Shown piece by piece: positions 38,067 through 45,915 of a stretch of DNA of 46,616 bases. Source of the stretch: Xylophilus sp. ASV27 (GTDB lineage Bacteria > Pseudomonadota > Gammaproteobacteria > Burkholderiales > Burkholderiaceae_C); the NCBI RefSeq assembly GCF_016428875.1, contig NZ_JAELTO010000023.1, positions 1 through 46,616 of the forward strand, given 5' to 3'. Position 1 is the stretch's first letter; each line of letters begins with the position of its first letter. The notes under the pieces were generated by a model. It ran no database searches. It saw nothing but the letters and a program-made list of their open reading frames with translations, and was not told where the DNA came from. A program made the translations under genes and the position numbers.

Positions 38067-39197
38067 CTACAGCGGAACCCGCTTGCCGTCCTTGTAGGTG
38101 TAGAGCGTGATGGCCGGGTTCTTCATGTCGCCATTGGGTTGGAAGGCGATGTTGGCCGTCACGCCCTTGTAGTCGGAATTGAGCAGCGCCGGGAGGTAGA
38201 CCTTCGGGTCCCAGGAATTGGCGCGCTTCATCGCGTCGGCGAAGAGCATGGTCGCGTCATAGGTGTAGGGGCTGTATATCTGGAACTGGCCCGGGTACTT
38301 GGCGTCGTAGCGCGCCTTCCAGGCCACGCCGCCCGGCATCTTCGCCAGCGAGGACCCGCCTTCGGCACAGACCACGTTACTCAGAATCTTGGCTCCGCCG
38401 GCAAGGCGGGCGAGTTCCGACGTGCAGATGCCGTCGCCGCCGAAGTACCGCACGTTGCCCATGCCCAACTGCTCCATCTGGCGCAGCATCGGGCCGCCCT
38501 GCGGGTCCATGCCGCCGAAGAAGATGCCGTCCGGCGCCTTGGCCTTGATGGCGGTCAGGATGGCCATGAAGTCGGTGGCCTTGTCGGTGGTGAACTGTTC
38601 GGAGACGATGGTCGCGCCCTCGGCCGCAGCGGACTTCTTGAACACGTCGGCCACGCCCTGGCCGTAGGCGGTGCGGTCGTCGATGACGGCGATCTTCTTG
38701 AGCTTGAGCGTGTCCACCGCGTAGAGCGCCAGGCCCGCGCCCAGCGCGTTGTCATTGGCGATGATGCGGAAGGTGGTCTTGTAGCCCGGCTTCATGAGCT
38801 GCGGGTTGGTGGCCGAGCCGGTGATGTGGGGAATGCCGCAGTCGTTGTAGACCTTGGCCGCGGGAATGGTGGTGCCCGAGTTGAGGTGGCCGACCACCCC
38901 TGCCACCTTGGCGTCGCACAGCTTCTGCGCGGCGGCCGTGCCCTGCTTGGGGTCGGCGGCGTCGTCCTCGGCCTGCAGTTCCCACTTGATCTTCTTGCCG
39001 TTGATGACGATGTTCTGGGTGTTGAGATCTTCGATCGCCATGCGGGCGCCGTTCTCGTTGTCCTTGCCATAGTGGGCCTGCGGGCCCGACACCGGGCCGA
39101 CGTGGCCCAGCCGGATCACCTGTACGTCTTGGGCGGATGCGGCGGCGGCCGAGGCGGCCACTGCGGCGAGCACGGTCAACTTCAACTTCAGGTACAT
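38067..39197 (-). CDS. branched-chain amino acid ABC transporter substrate-binding protein (LivJ/LivK-like)
   Basis: The 376-residue protein starts at ATG 39197 behind GGAGA. The signal peptide (MYLKLKLTVLAAVAASAAAA) is probably cut before QDVQVIRLG. It has the type I periplasmic-binding fold of leucine/amide binders: GHVGPVSGPQAHYGKDNENG, GVVGHLNSGTTIPAAKVYNDC, VIDDRTAYGQGVADVFKK and IYSPYTYDATMLFADAMKRA. It delivers a branched-chain amino acid, amide or aromatic ligand to a Liv-type permease not encoded nearby. A terminator follows, so it is monocistronic. Confidence 0.9.
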   Translation of the reverse strand: MYLKLKLTVLAAVAASAAAASAQDVQVIRLGHVGPVSGPQAHYGKDNENGARMAIEDLNTQNIVINGKKIKWELQAEDDAADPKQGTAAAQKLCDAKVAGVVGHLNSGTTIPAAKVYNDCGIPHITGSATNPQLMKPGYKTTFRIIANDNALGAGLALYAVDTLKLKKIAVIDDRTAYGQGVADVFKKSAAAEGATIVSEQFTTDKATDFMAILTAIKAKAPDGIFFGGMDPQGGPMLRQMEQLGMGNVRYFGGDGICTSELARLAGGAKILSNVVCAEGGSSLAKMPGGVAWKARYDAKYPGQFQIYSPYTYDATMLFADAMKRANSWDPKVYLPALLNSDYKGVTANIAFQPNGDMKNPAITLYTYKDGKRVPL

Positions 39198-39294
39198 AAG
39201 AATCTCCGGTTGAAAATATCGATCCCGAGGACAGACCGAACCCGGAAGGTATCGCAATTTCCGCGCCTGAACCAGAGAATTGTCGCGGGGTGCT

Positions 39295-39663
39295 TCAGCC
39301 GGCGCTGGAGGAAGGGCCAGAGCCCAGTTCCTCGCGCAGGGCGTCGGCCACGCTGTGGCGCACGGCCTCGGCGATTTCCTCGCGCAGGCGCGGGAGCATG
39401 AAGCGCGTCTGCTCCATCACCACCTGCGCAATCGCCTCCGACAGCCGCCCCGGCAGGCTGTGCTCCACCCGGCCGAGCACGCTGGAGACGATGTGCTCCT
39501 GCAGCGCCAGGACCGCCGCGGCGTCGGCCGCGGAAGCCCCACTGCCGGGCGCGCCAGGTGCGGCGGGCTGCTGCGGTGCCGGGGCGGCGGCTTCTTCAGG
39601 CTGCCACTCGACCACTTCGGTCAGGGTGGGAACGAAACGGGGGGCCACGGGCGGTGTGCTCAT
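39295..39663 (-). CDS. Ala/Pro-rich hypothetical protein with a VPTLTEVV motif
   Basis: The 122-residue protein starts at ATG 39663, overlapping the holC stop (ATGA). It begins MSTPPVAPRFVPTLTEVVEW, continues with an Ala/Pro/Gly linker (about 25-45), and ends with a charged amphipathic helical region (VLGRVEHSLPGRLSEAIAQ; LPRLREEIAEAVRHSVADAL). A short P-x-LTEVV motif followed by a low-complexity linker and a C-terminal helix occurs in many small betaproteobacterial proteins as I recall. The function is not known to me. Coupling to holC and pepA shows it is expressed with them. Confidence 0.7.
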   Translation of the reverse strand: MSTPPVAPRFVPTLTEVVEWQPEEAAAPAPQQPAAPGAPGSGASAADAAAVLALQEHIVSSVLGRVEHSLPGRLSEAIAQVVMEQTRFMLPRLREEIAEAVRHSVADALREELGSGPSSSAG

Positions 39664-40094
39664 CAGGACTTCAGCGCCAAGTCGTGCCGCGTGATGGCGT
39701 AGGCGCGCTCGGCATAGTGCTTCCAGCGCCGCCGGGCGCGCTGCCGATCGTCTTCGTCGTCGCGGCCCACCACCTCGATCAGCCGCTCGAAGCGGCCGAA
39801 CTCGGGCGGCACCTCTTCGCCCAGGTTCAGCAGCACCTGGTGGTGCGGCACCGGCTGGCCGCCTTCGGCCAGGACGATGGGCGAGGCGGCCAGCAGGGGC
39901 GCCGCGTCGGCCGCGCGGCAATGGGGCAGGAAGTCGACCGGGGAGAAGGTCCAGAGCGCCCGGTCCAGGGCATCGAGCGTCCCTGCGGCCGCCGTCACCA
40001 CCACCTTGGCGTCGCCCGCAAGCGCCTTGCGCAGCAGGCGGCAGGCATAGGCCAGTTTGTCCGGCGCATTGAAATGGAAGGCGACCTCGGTCAA
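39663..40094 (-). CDS. holC: DNA polymerase III chi subunit
   Basis: Chi links the clamp loader to single-stranded DNA-binding protein. The product is 143 residues, close to the E. coli length of 147, if it starts at TTG 40094 (TEVAFHFNAPDKLAYACRLLRKA) behind GGGAG. Upstream frame extends into pepA without homology. Family features are TLDALDRALWTFSPVDFLPHC, the acceptable loop PIVLAEGG, and the C-terminal FERLIEVVGRDDEDDRQRARRRWKHY with the terminal helix. It follows pepA by 29 bases, the conserved pepA-holC order. valS is not next here. Confidence 0.9.
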   Translation of the reverse strand: MTEVAFHFNAPDKLAYACRLLRKALAGDAKVVVTAAAGTLDALDRALWTFSPVDFLPHCRAADAAPLLAASPIVLAEGGQPVPHHQVLLNLGEEVPPEFGRFERLIEVVGRDDEDDRQRARRRWKHYAERAYAITRHDLALKS

Positions 40095-40123
40095 CGCGGG
40101 GCTCCCTCGGCGCGGCCCCGCAC

Positions 40124-41635
40124 TCAGGCCCCGCGCGGCTTCTTCGCCGGACTTTTTGCTATATTTTTTATAGCCACAGACCCAGGCACAGCCTGGGCTG
40201 CAAGGTAATTCAGCAATAAACCGACCGGCCGTCCGGTGGATCCCTTGGCGGCGCCGCTTTTCCAGGCGCTGCCGGCGATGTCCAGGTGCGCCCAGGGGAA
40301 TCTGGCCGTGAAACGCTGCAGGAACTTGGCCGCGGTCACTGCGCCGCCGGCCCGGCCGGCGACGTTGGCCACGTCGGCGAAATGGGTCTTCAGGCCTTCG
40401 GCGTACTCGTCGTCCAGCGGCATGCGCCAGCACGGGTCCTGCGCCGCCCGGCCTGCGGCGAGCAGCGCCTCGGCCAGGGCGTCGTCGCTGGAGAAAAGGC
40501 CGCTGTGCACATGGCCCAGGGCGATCACGCAGGCGCCGGTGAGCGTGGCGATGTCCACCACCGCGCGCGGCTTGAAGCGTTCGGCATAAGTCAGGGCGTC
40601 GCACAGCACCAAGCGCCCTTCGGCGTCGGTGTTGAGCACCTCGATGGTCTGCCCGCTCATGCTGGTGACCACGTCGCCGGGCTTGAGTGCGCGGCCGTCG
40701 GGCATGTTCTCGCAGGCCGGGATCAGGCCGACGACGTTGACCGCGGGCTGCAGTTCGGCCAGGGCGCGGAAGGTGCCCAGCACGCTGGCGGCGCCGCACA
40801 TGTCGAACTTCATCTCGTCCATCTCGGCGGCCGGCTTGATCGAGATGCCGCCGGTGTCGAAGGTGATGCCCTTGCCCACCAGCACCACCGGCGCCTCGGA
40901 GCGGGCCGCGCCGCTGTACTGCAGCACGATGAAGCGCAGCTCCTGCTCCGACCCCTGGGCTACCGCCATGAAGGAGCCCATGCCGAGCTTGGCGACCTCG
41001 CGCGGCCCGAGCACCTGGCACTGGATGCGCGAGGCCTTGGACGATGCGAGCGACCTGGCGGCCTGCGCCAGCAAGGCCGGCGTGGCGTGGTTGGCCGGCC
41101 GGTTGCCCCATTCCTTGGCGAATTCGACGCCTGCGACCGTGGCCGTGGCGCAGGCGAAATCCGCGCGCGCCGCCGCGGCCGACGCCGCATCGGGCACGCC
41201 CAGCGTCACGCGTTCGAGCCTGCGCGGCTCGGGCTTGGACTTGGTGGTGGTGTAGACGTAGCTGGCCTCGGCCGCCGCCAGTACCGCGGCCTGCACGCCG
41301 GGCCCGTCGGCGGTGGGCAGCAGCAGGCAGAGGCGGCGCACCGGGGCCGACCTGAGCGCGCCCACGGCCGCGGCCACGGCCTGGCGCACGGCACGCGCGC
41401 TGCCGTCGCCGATGCCGGCCAGCAGCACGCGCGGCGCGGCCACGTCCGCCGGCCGGTAGAGCGCCAGCAGCTTGCCAGCCTTGCCGTCGAAGTCGCCGGA
41501 CTTGCGCGCCTGCGCGATGCAGCGGCCGAGCGCGTCCGCGCCGGGCCGGGCCGCTTCCGCCGTCAGCACGACGAGCGCATCGGTCTTTTCGGTGCAGGCG
41601 CCCGCAGCGTCCAGGGTCTTGAGTTGGAAGTCCAT
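40124..41635 (-). CDS. pepA: cytosol (leucyl) aminopeptidase
   Basis: PepA is a di-metal M17 exopeptidase; in E. coli it also binds DNA in Xer recombination and carAB control. The 503-residue protein has the M17 N-terminal macro-like domain and the catalytic domain. Metal and catalytic motifs are GKGITFDTGGISIKPAAEMD (about 249-268) and NTDAEGRLVLCDALTYAE (about 331-348). After GRPVGLLLNYL the chain continues with about 20 residues (LAAQAVPGSVAIKNIAK then SPAKKPRGA) encoded by a palindromic repeat copy and a short tail. PepA proteins usually end soon after the GRPV(P)LL motif. It diverges from lptF with only 23 bases between start codons. Confidence 0.95.
   Translation of the reverse strand: MDFQLKTLDAAGACTEKTDALVVLTAEAARPGADALGRCIAQARKSGDFDGKAGKLLALYRPADVAAPRVLLAGIGDGSARAVRQAVAAAVGALRSAPVRRLCLLLPTADGPGVQAAVLAAAEASYVYTTTKSKPEPRRLERVTLGVPDAASAAAARADFACATATVAGVEFAKEWGNRPANHATPALLAQAARSLASSKASRIQCQVLGPREVAKLGMGSFMAVAQGSEQELRFIVLQYSGAARSEAPVVLVGKGITFDTGGISIKPAAEMDEMKFDMCGAASVLGTFRALAELQPAVNVVGLIPACENMPDGRALKPGDVVTSMSGQTIEVLNTDAEGRLVLCDALTYAERFKPRAVVDIATLTGACVIALGHVHSGLFSSDDALAEALLAAGRAAQDPCWRMPLDDEYAEGLKTHFADVANVAGRAGGAVTAAKFLQRFTARFPWAHLDIAGSAWKSGAAKGSTGRPVGLLLNYLAAQAVPGSVAIKNIAKSPAKKPRGA
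40153..40208 (-). repeat. dispersed palindromic repeat, copy E (3' end of pepA)
   Basis: On the minus strand it reads CCTTGCAGCCCAGG, a loop, CCTGGGTCTGTGGCTATA, and a perfect second hairpin GCTAT-ATTTTTT-ATAGC (40158-40174). It has the same orientation and frame as copies B and C and encodes LAAQAVPGSVAIKNIAK at the PepA C-terminus. It is somewhat more diverged than the others. Confidence 0.85.
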
Positions 41636-41658
41636 AATTCGCGTTTTCCTTCGAACCG

Positions 41659-42759
41659 ATGTTATTCCATTCCTCCATCCGCAAGGAGCTGGGCCGCAGC
41701 TTCGGCGCCACCCTGGTGGTGCTGGCGACCGTGGTGATGACGATCATGCTGATCCGCGTGCTCGGCCAGGCCGCGCGCGGCAGCGTCAACCCGTCCGAGG
41801 TGCTGCTGGTCATGGGCTATACCGTGCTCAGCCAGCTCTCCACCATCCTCGCGCTCAGCCTGTTCGTCTCGATCGTCGGCACGCTCTCGCGCATGTACCG
41901 CGACAGCGAGATGGTCATCTGGCTGTCGGCCGGACGCGGGCTGGCCAGCCTGCTGCGGCCGCTGCTGCGCTTCTCGTGGCCGGTGCTGGCGCTGATCGCG
42001 GTGCTGGCGCTGGGCGTCTGGCCCTGGGCCAACACCCAGATCCAGGACATGAAGGACCGCTACGAGCAGCGCGGCGACATCGACCGGGTGGCGCCCGGCC
42101 AGTTCCAGGAATCGGCCGGCGGCAACCGCGTGTTCTTCATCGACAAGGCCTCGCCCGACAGCCAGACCGCGAGCAACGTCTTCATCACCTCCAGCGAACA
42201 TGGCCAGGACATGGTCACTTCCGCGCGCAGCGGCCGGCTGGAGACCATCAAGGGCCAGCGCTTCGTGGTGCTCACCGATGGGCAGCGCATGGAAAGCAGG
42301 CCGGACGATCCGGGCCTGAAGATCAGCGAGTTCCGAGAGTACGGCAACCTGATCGGCGGTGCGGCGGCGAGTGTCCAGGATGAGGTGCCCGCCAAGCTGC
42401 GTTCCACCCTCGAACTGCTGCGCTCGCCCACGCGGGAGTACCAGGCCGAGCTGGCCTGGCGCCTGGGAATGGTCTTTGCCGGCATCAACTTCGTCGTGCT
42501 GGCGCTGGCGATCTCCAGCGTCAATCCGCGCGCGGGCCGCAGCGGCAACCTGGTGTTCGCGCTGTTCGCCTTCGTGCTGTACTACAACCTTCTCAACCTG
42601 GGCCAGAGCTGGATGCTGGGCGGGCGCGTGGCGTTCGCCGAGCTGCTCGTGTTCCTGCACGGCGGCGTGATGGCCGGCAGCCTGCTGCTGCTGGCCAAGC
42701 GCCACATGCAGTGGTCCTGGCGCAGCCTGCTGCGCCCCCGCGCACGGACATCCGCGTGA
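41659..42759 (+). CDS. lptF: lipopolysaccharide export permease LptF
   Basis: LptF is one of the two inner-membrane permeases of the LptB2FG LPS extractor. The 366-residue protein starts MLFHSSIRKELGRSFGATLVVL. It has three N-terminal helices, a periplasmic beta-jellyroll of about 130 residues (from about 130: DRVAPGQFQESAGGNRVFFI), and three C-terminal helices (LGMVFAGINFVVLALAI; SGNLVFALFAFVLYYNLLNLGQ). Its TGA overlaps the GTG of lptG. It is divergent from pepA. Confidence 0.95.
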   Translation: MLFHSSIRKELGRSFGATLVVLATVVMTIMLIRVLGQAARGSVNPSEVLLVMGYTVLSQLSTILALSLFVSIVGTLSRMYRDSEMVIWLSAGRGLASLLRPLLRFSWPVLALIAVLALGVWPWANTQIQDMKDRYEQRGDIDRVAPGQFQESAGGNRVFFIDKASPDSQTASNVFITSSEHGQDMVTSARSGRLETIKGQRFVVLTDGQRMESRPDDPGLKISEFREYGNLIGGAAASVQDEVPAKLRSTLELLRSPTREYQAELAWRLGMVFAGINFVVLALAISSVNPRAGRSGNLVFALFAFVLYYNLLNLGQSWMLGGRVAFAELLVFLHGGVMAGSLLLLAKRHMQWSWRSLLRPRARTSA

Positions 42760-43856
42760 AGACCATCCGCCGCTTTCTCTATGCCGAGGTGCTCAAGGCC
42801 GTGGCCTTTGTCACGCTGGGCTTCCTGGCGCTGTTCTTCTTCTTCGACTTCGTCGACGAACTGCGCTACATCGGCCGCGCCAACAGCGAATACCAGTTGC
42901 CGCAGGCGCTGGCCTTCGTCGCGCTGTCCATGCCCGGCCACCTGTACGAACTGCTGCCGATCACGGTGCTGATCGGCACCATCTTCGTCATGGCGCGGCT
43001 GGCGCAGAGCTCCGAATTCACCATCCTGCGCACCAGCGGGCTCGGCCCCTGGCGCGCGCTCGGCACCCTGCTGTCGCTGGGGCTGGTGTTCGTGCTGCTG
43101 ACCTTCGCGGCGGGCGACTATGCGGCACCCGCCGCGGATCGCGCGGCGCAGTTGATCAAGGCGCGCTACAAGGGCCAGATCACCGTGGGGCAGACCGGCG
43201 CCTGGCTGCGCGAGCGGCAGGACGACATCGCCTATGCCGCCAACGTGCGCGCCCTGCGGCCGGACGGCACCTTGCAGGGCATCCGCATCTTCGAATTCGA
43301 TCGCCGCGGCTTCCTGTCGGCCCATACCGAGGCCAGGAGCGCGCAGTTCGGCCCCGACGCCGCCTGGACCCTGCAGGACGTGCAGCGCAGCGAGTTCCAC
43401 ACCCAGGACGGCCAGCCGCGCATCGAGCGCAGCAGCGAGGCCACCCGCATCTGGCCGACCCAGATCACGGCAGAGATGGTCGCGGCCGCGCTGCTCAAGC
43501 CCGACAGCATGAGCACGCTGGACCTGTTCGAATACATCCGCCACCTGGACGCCAACGGCCAGGCGGCGCAGCGCTACGAGATCCAGTTCTGGCGCAAGGT
43601 GTTCTACCCCATCTCCTGCCTGGTGATGGTGGTGCTGGCCCTGCCGTTCGCCTACCTGCATTTCCGCTCGGGCGGCATCGCCACCTATGTGTTCGGCGGC
43701 GTGATGGCCGGTGTGAGCTTCTTCCTGCTGAACAACGTGTTCGGCTACATCGGCAACCTGCAGAACTGGCTGCCCTGGCTCACGGCCGCGGCGCCGGGCA
43801 TGATCTACAGCGTGCTGTCGCTGGCGGCCTTCAGCTGGCTGGTGCTGCGCCGATGA
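42756..43856 (+). CDS. lptG: lipopolysaccharide export permease LptG
   Basis: LptG pairs with LptF. The 366-residue protein starts at GTG 42756 (MKTIRRFLYAEVLKAVAFV), overlapping the lptF stop. Topology is three helices, a periplasmic domain (ADRAAQLIKARYKGQITVGQTG onwards), then three helices. The motif FWRKVFYPISCLVMVVLALPFAYLHFRSGG is diagnostic of LptG. ATGA overlap with the next gene makes lptF-lptG-cbiX one unit. Confidence 0.95.
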   Translation: MKTIRRFLYAEVLKAVAFVTLGFLALFFFFDFVDELRYIGRANSEYQLPQALAFVALSMPGHLYELLPITVLIGTIFVMARLAQSSEFTILRTSGLGPWRALGTLLSLGLVFVLLTFAAGDYAAPAADRAAQLIKARYKGQITVGQTGAWLRERQDDIAYAANVRALRPDGTLQGIRIFEFDRRGFLSAHTEARSAQFGPDAAWTLQDVQRSEFHTQDGQPRIERSSEATRIWPTQITAEMVAAALLKPDSMSTLDLFEYIRHLDANGQAAQRYEIQFWRKVFYPISCLVMVVLALPFAYLHFRSGGIATYVFGGVMAGVSFFLLNNVFGYIGNLQNWLPWLTAAAPGMIYSVLSLAAFSWLVLRR

Positions 43857-44206
43857 AGCGGGGCATCGTCCTGTTCGCCCACGGCTCGCGCGACCCGCTG
43901 TGGCGCGCGCCGGTGGAGGCCGTGCGCGAGCGCATCGAAGCCATGGGGCTGCCAGCGCGCTGCGCCTATCTGGAGCTGTGCGCGCCCGACCTGCCGGAGG
44001 CGGTGGCCGGCCTTGCGGCGCTGGGCTTGGGCCAGGTCACCGTCGTGCCCATGTTCCTGGGCACCGGCCGCCACGCGCGCGAAGACCTGCCGCTGCTGGT
44101 GCAGGATCTGCGCGCACGCCATCCGAACCTCACCATCACGGTGCAGCCCGCCATTGGCGAAGACCCGCGCATGGCGGCGCTGATGGCGCAGATTGCGATC
44201 GAATAG
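43853..44206 (+). CDS. CbiX/sirohydrochlorin chelatase-like protein
   Basis: The 117-residue protein is a short, single-domain CbiX-type chelatase. It has FAHGSRDPLWRAPVEAV with metal-ligand His10, the second histidine in MFLGTGRHAREDLP, and the AYLELCAPDLPEAV segment between them. CbiX(S) proteins insert Co2+ or Fe2+ into sirohydrochlorin as homodimers in cobalamin or siroheme synthesis. Which metal is used cannot be read here, as no cob/cys genes are adjacent. It overlaps the lptG stop by four bases. Confidence 0.85.
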   Translation: MKRGIVLFAHGSRDPLWRAPVEAVRERIEAMGLPARCAYLELCAPDLPEAVAGLAALGLGQVTVVPMFLGTGRHAREDLPLLVQDLRARHPNLTITVQPAIGEDPRMAALMAQIAIE

Positions 44207-44281
44207 ACCGCTTGCGGCGGATCACCGCCGAGTCGAAGCCCGGACAGGGCATGCGCAAGGCATTGCCCATGCCGCCGTTTT

Positions 44282-44980
44282 CTACCAACTGCCGCGCGAT
44301 TTGCGCGAACGGGCCGCGGCCTCGATCTGGGCGGCCAGTTGCGAGCGCTGCGCCTTGCGCGCGAAGTCGGCCGCGGTCATGCCCTGCTGGTTGCGCATGG
44401 CGGTATCGGCGCCTTCGTCCAGCAGCAGCCTGGCCGCCTCCTCGCTGCCGTAGCCCGCGGCCATCATGAGCGGGGTGGTGCCGTTGGGCGACTGCGCGTC
44501 GATGAAGGCGTAGTTCTCCAGCAGCAGCTTGACGATCTCGATCTGGTGCGGCTGCGCGGCGCTGACGGCGTAGTGCAGCGGCGCCCAGCCCGGTTTGTTG
44601 ACGTCTGCGTCGCGCGCGATCAGTGCCTTGACGGTTTCGAGGTCGCCCTTGATGGCGGCGATCATCAGCGGGCTTTCATCCGCGCGGTTGCGCAGCTCGA
44701 CGTTGGTCTTGCGCGACTGCAGCAGCACGGCCAGCGCCTTGGGCGAGGGTTCGCGCAGGGCGATGATCAGGCCGCCGTCGCCCCTGGCATCGACCGCGTT
44801 CGGATCGAACCCCCGGTTGATCAGGCTGGCGATGGCCGACGGGTCGTCGCGCTTCAGGGCGGTGAAGAAATCGTCATAGGCCCCCGCGTGGGCACAGCCC
44901 GACAAGGTGGCGGTGACGGCAGCGGCCAGCGCGAGCGACAGCAGGCCGTGGCGGGAGATGCGGGGGTTGGGGAATTTCAT
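44282..44980 (-). CDS. ankyrin-repeat lipoprotein
   Basis: The 232-residue protein starts at ATG 44980, overlapping the tatD stop. A lipobox LSGC near residue 30 follows a hydrophobic signal (LLSLALAAAVTATLSG), so it is probably an outer- or inner-membrane lipoprotein facing the periplasm. About five ankyrin repeats follow, including ESPLMIAAIKGDLETVKALIARDADVN, APLHYAVSAAQPHQIEIVKLLLENYAF and TTPLMMAAGYGSEEAARLLLDEGAD. It ends in a basic tail (AARSRKSRGSW). It presumably binds a protein partner, which is unknown. Confidence 0.87.
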   Translation of the reverse strand: MKFPNPRISRHGLLSLALAAAVTATLSGCAHAGAYDDFFTALKRDDPSAIASLINRGFDPNAVDARGDGGLIIALREPSPKALAVLLQSRKTNVELRNRADESPLMIAAIKGDLETVKALIARDADVNKPGWAPLHYAVSAAQPHQIEIVKLLLENYAFIDAQSPNGTTPLMMAAGYGSEEAARLLLDEGADTAMRNQQGMTAADFARKAQRSQLAAQIEAAARSRKSRGSW

Positions 44981-45813
44981 GATGGAAGATGGAACGACGC
45001 CGCGGCGGAAGGTTCCGCGCGCAGGAACAGGCGGTCGAAGTTGGCGCTGGTGGCCCGCGCGACCTCTTCCAGCGCCAGGCCTCGCAGCTCCGCGATCTGC
45101 CGCGCGACGAAGGGCACGTAGGACGGGTTGTTCTGCTTGCCGCGGTAGGGCACGGGCGCGAGGTAGGGGCTGTCGGTCTCGATCAGCATGCTCTCCAGCG
45201 GCACGAAGGCCGCAACGTCGCGCAGGTGCTGGGCATTCTTGAAGGTGACGATGCCCGAGAAGGAGATGTAGAAGCCCAGCTCCAGCGCCGAGCGCGCCAC
45301 CTCCGCGGTCTCGGTGAAGCAGTGGAACACTCCGCCTGCGGCCCCGGCCCCGCCGTCCTCCCCCTCCTCCCGCAGGATGGCCAGCGTGTCGGCCGAGGCG
45401 CTGCGCGTGTGGATGACCAGCGGCCGGGCGCTCTGCCGCGCCGCGCGGATGTGGGTGCGGAAGCGCTCGCGCTGCCATTCCAGGTCGGCGATGCTGCGGC
45501 CGCCCTTGCGCTCCTCCATGCCGTAGTAGTCGAGCCCTGTCTCGCCGATGGCGATCACGCGCGGCAGCGCGGCGCGGCGCACCAGGTCGTCGACGCTGGG
45601 CTCCTGCACGCCTTCGTTGTCCGGGTGCACGCCGACGGTGGCCCAGAAGTTGTCATAGGCCGTGGCCAGGGCATGGACCTGCCCGAACTCCTCCAGCGTG
45701 GTGCAGATGCACAGCGCGCGGTCGACCTGCGCTGCCGCCATGGCCTGCCGGATGCCAGGCAACTGGTCCAGGAACTCCGGCATGGCGAGGTGGCAGTGCG
45801 AATCGGTGAACAT
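44977..45813 (-). CDS. TatD family metal-dependent hydrolase
   Basis: The 278-residue TIM-barrel hydrolase has the metal-binding H-x-H in MFTDSHCHLAM, VGVHPDNEG, AIGETGLDYYGM, RPLVIHTRSA, GVFHCFTE and the late Asp in LIETDSPYLAPVPYRGK. Family members have been reported to act as 3'-5' DNases or D-amino-acyl-tRNA hydrolases. Which function applies here is unknown. It lies 102 bases after the pilZ gene, a gap largely filled by a palindromic repeat, in the conserved holB-pilZ-tatD order. Confidence 0.92.
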   Translation of the reverse strand: MFTDSHCHLAMPEFLDQLPGIRQAMAAAQVDRALCICTTLEEFGQVHALATAYDNFWATVGVHPDNEGVQEPSVDDLVRRAALPRVIAIGETGLDYYGMEERKGGRSIADLEWQRERFRTHIRAARQSARPLVIHTRSASADTLAILREEGEDGGAGAAGGVFHCFTETAEVARSALELGFYISFSGIVTFKNAQHLRDVAAFVPLESMLIETDSPYLAPVPYRGKQNNPSYVPFVARQIAELRGLALEEVARATSANFDRLFLRAEPSAAASFHLPS

Positions 45814-45827
45814 CAGGAATTCGGAAG

Positions 45828-45885
45828 AAAAACGGCTTAAGCCCAGGTAAAATCTAGGCTTTTAGCTATTAAAAATATAGCAAAT
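45828..45885 (+). repeat. dispersed palindromic repeat, copy F (between pilZ and tatD)
   Basis: It reads AAACGGCTTAAGCCCAGG, a TAAAA loop, then TCTAGGCTTTTAGCTATT and a perfect second hairpin GCTAT-TAAAAAT-ATAGC ending CAAATA. It occupies most of the 102-base gap between two genes of one operon, where its hairpins may influence downstream expression or mRNA stability. Confidence 0.92.
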
Positions 45886-45915
45886 ACCGCCGCCGGCCGG
45901 GGACGCTGGCGCGGC

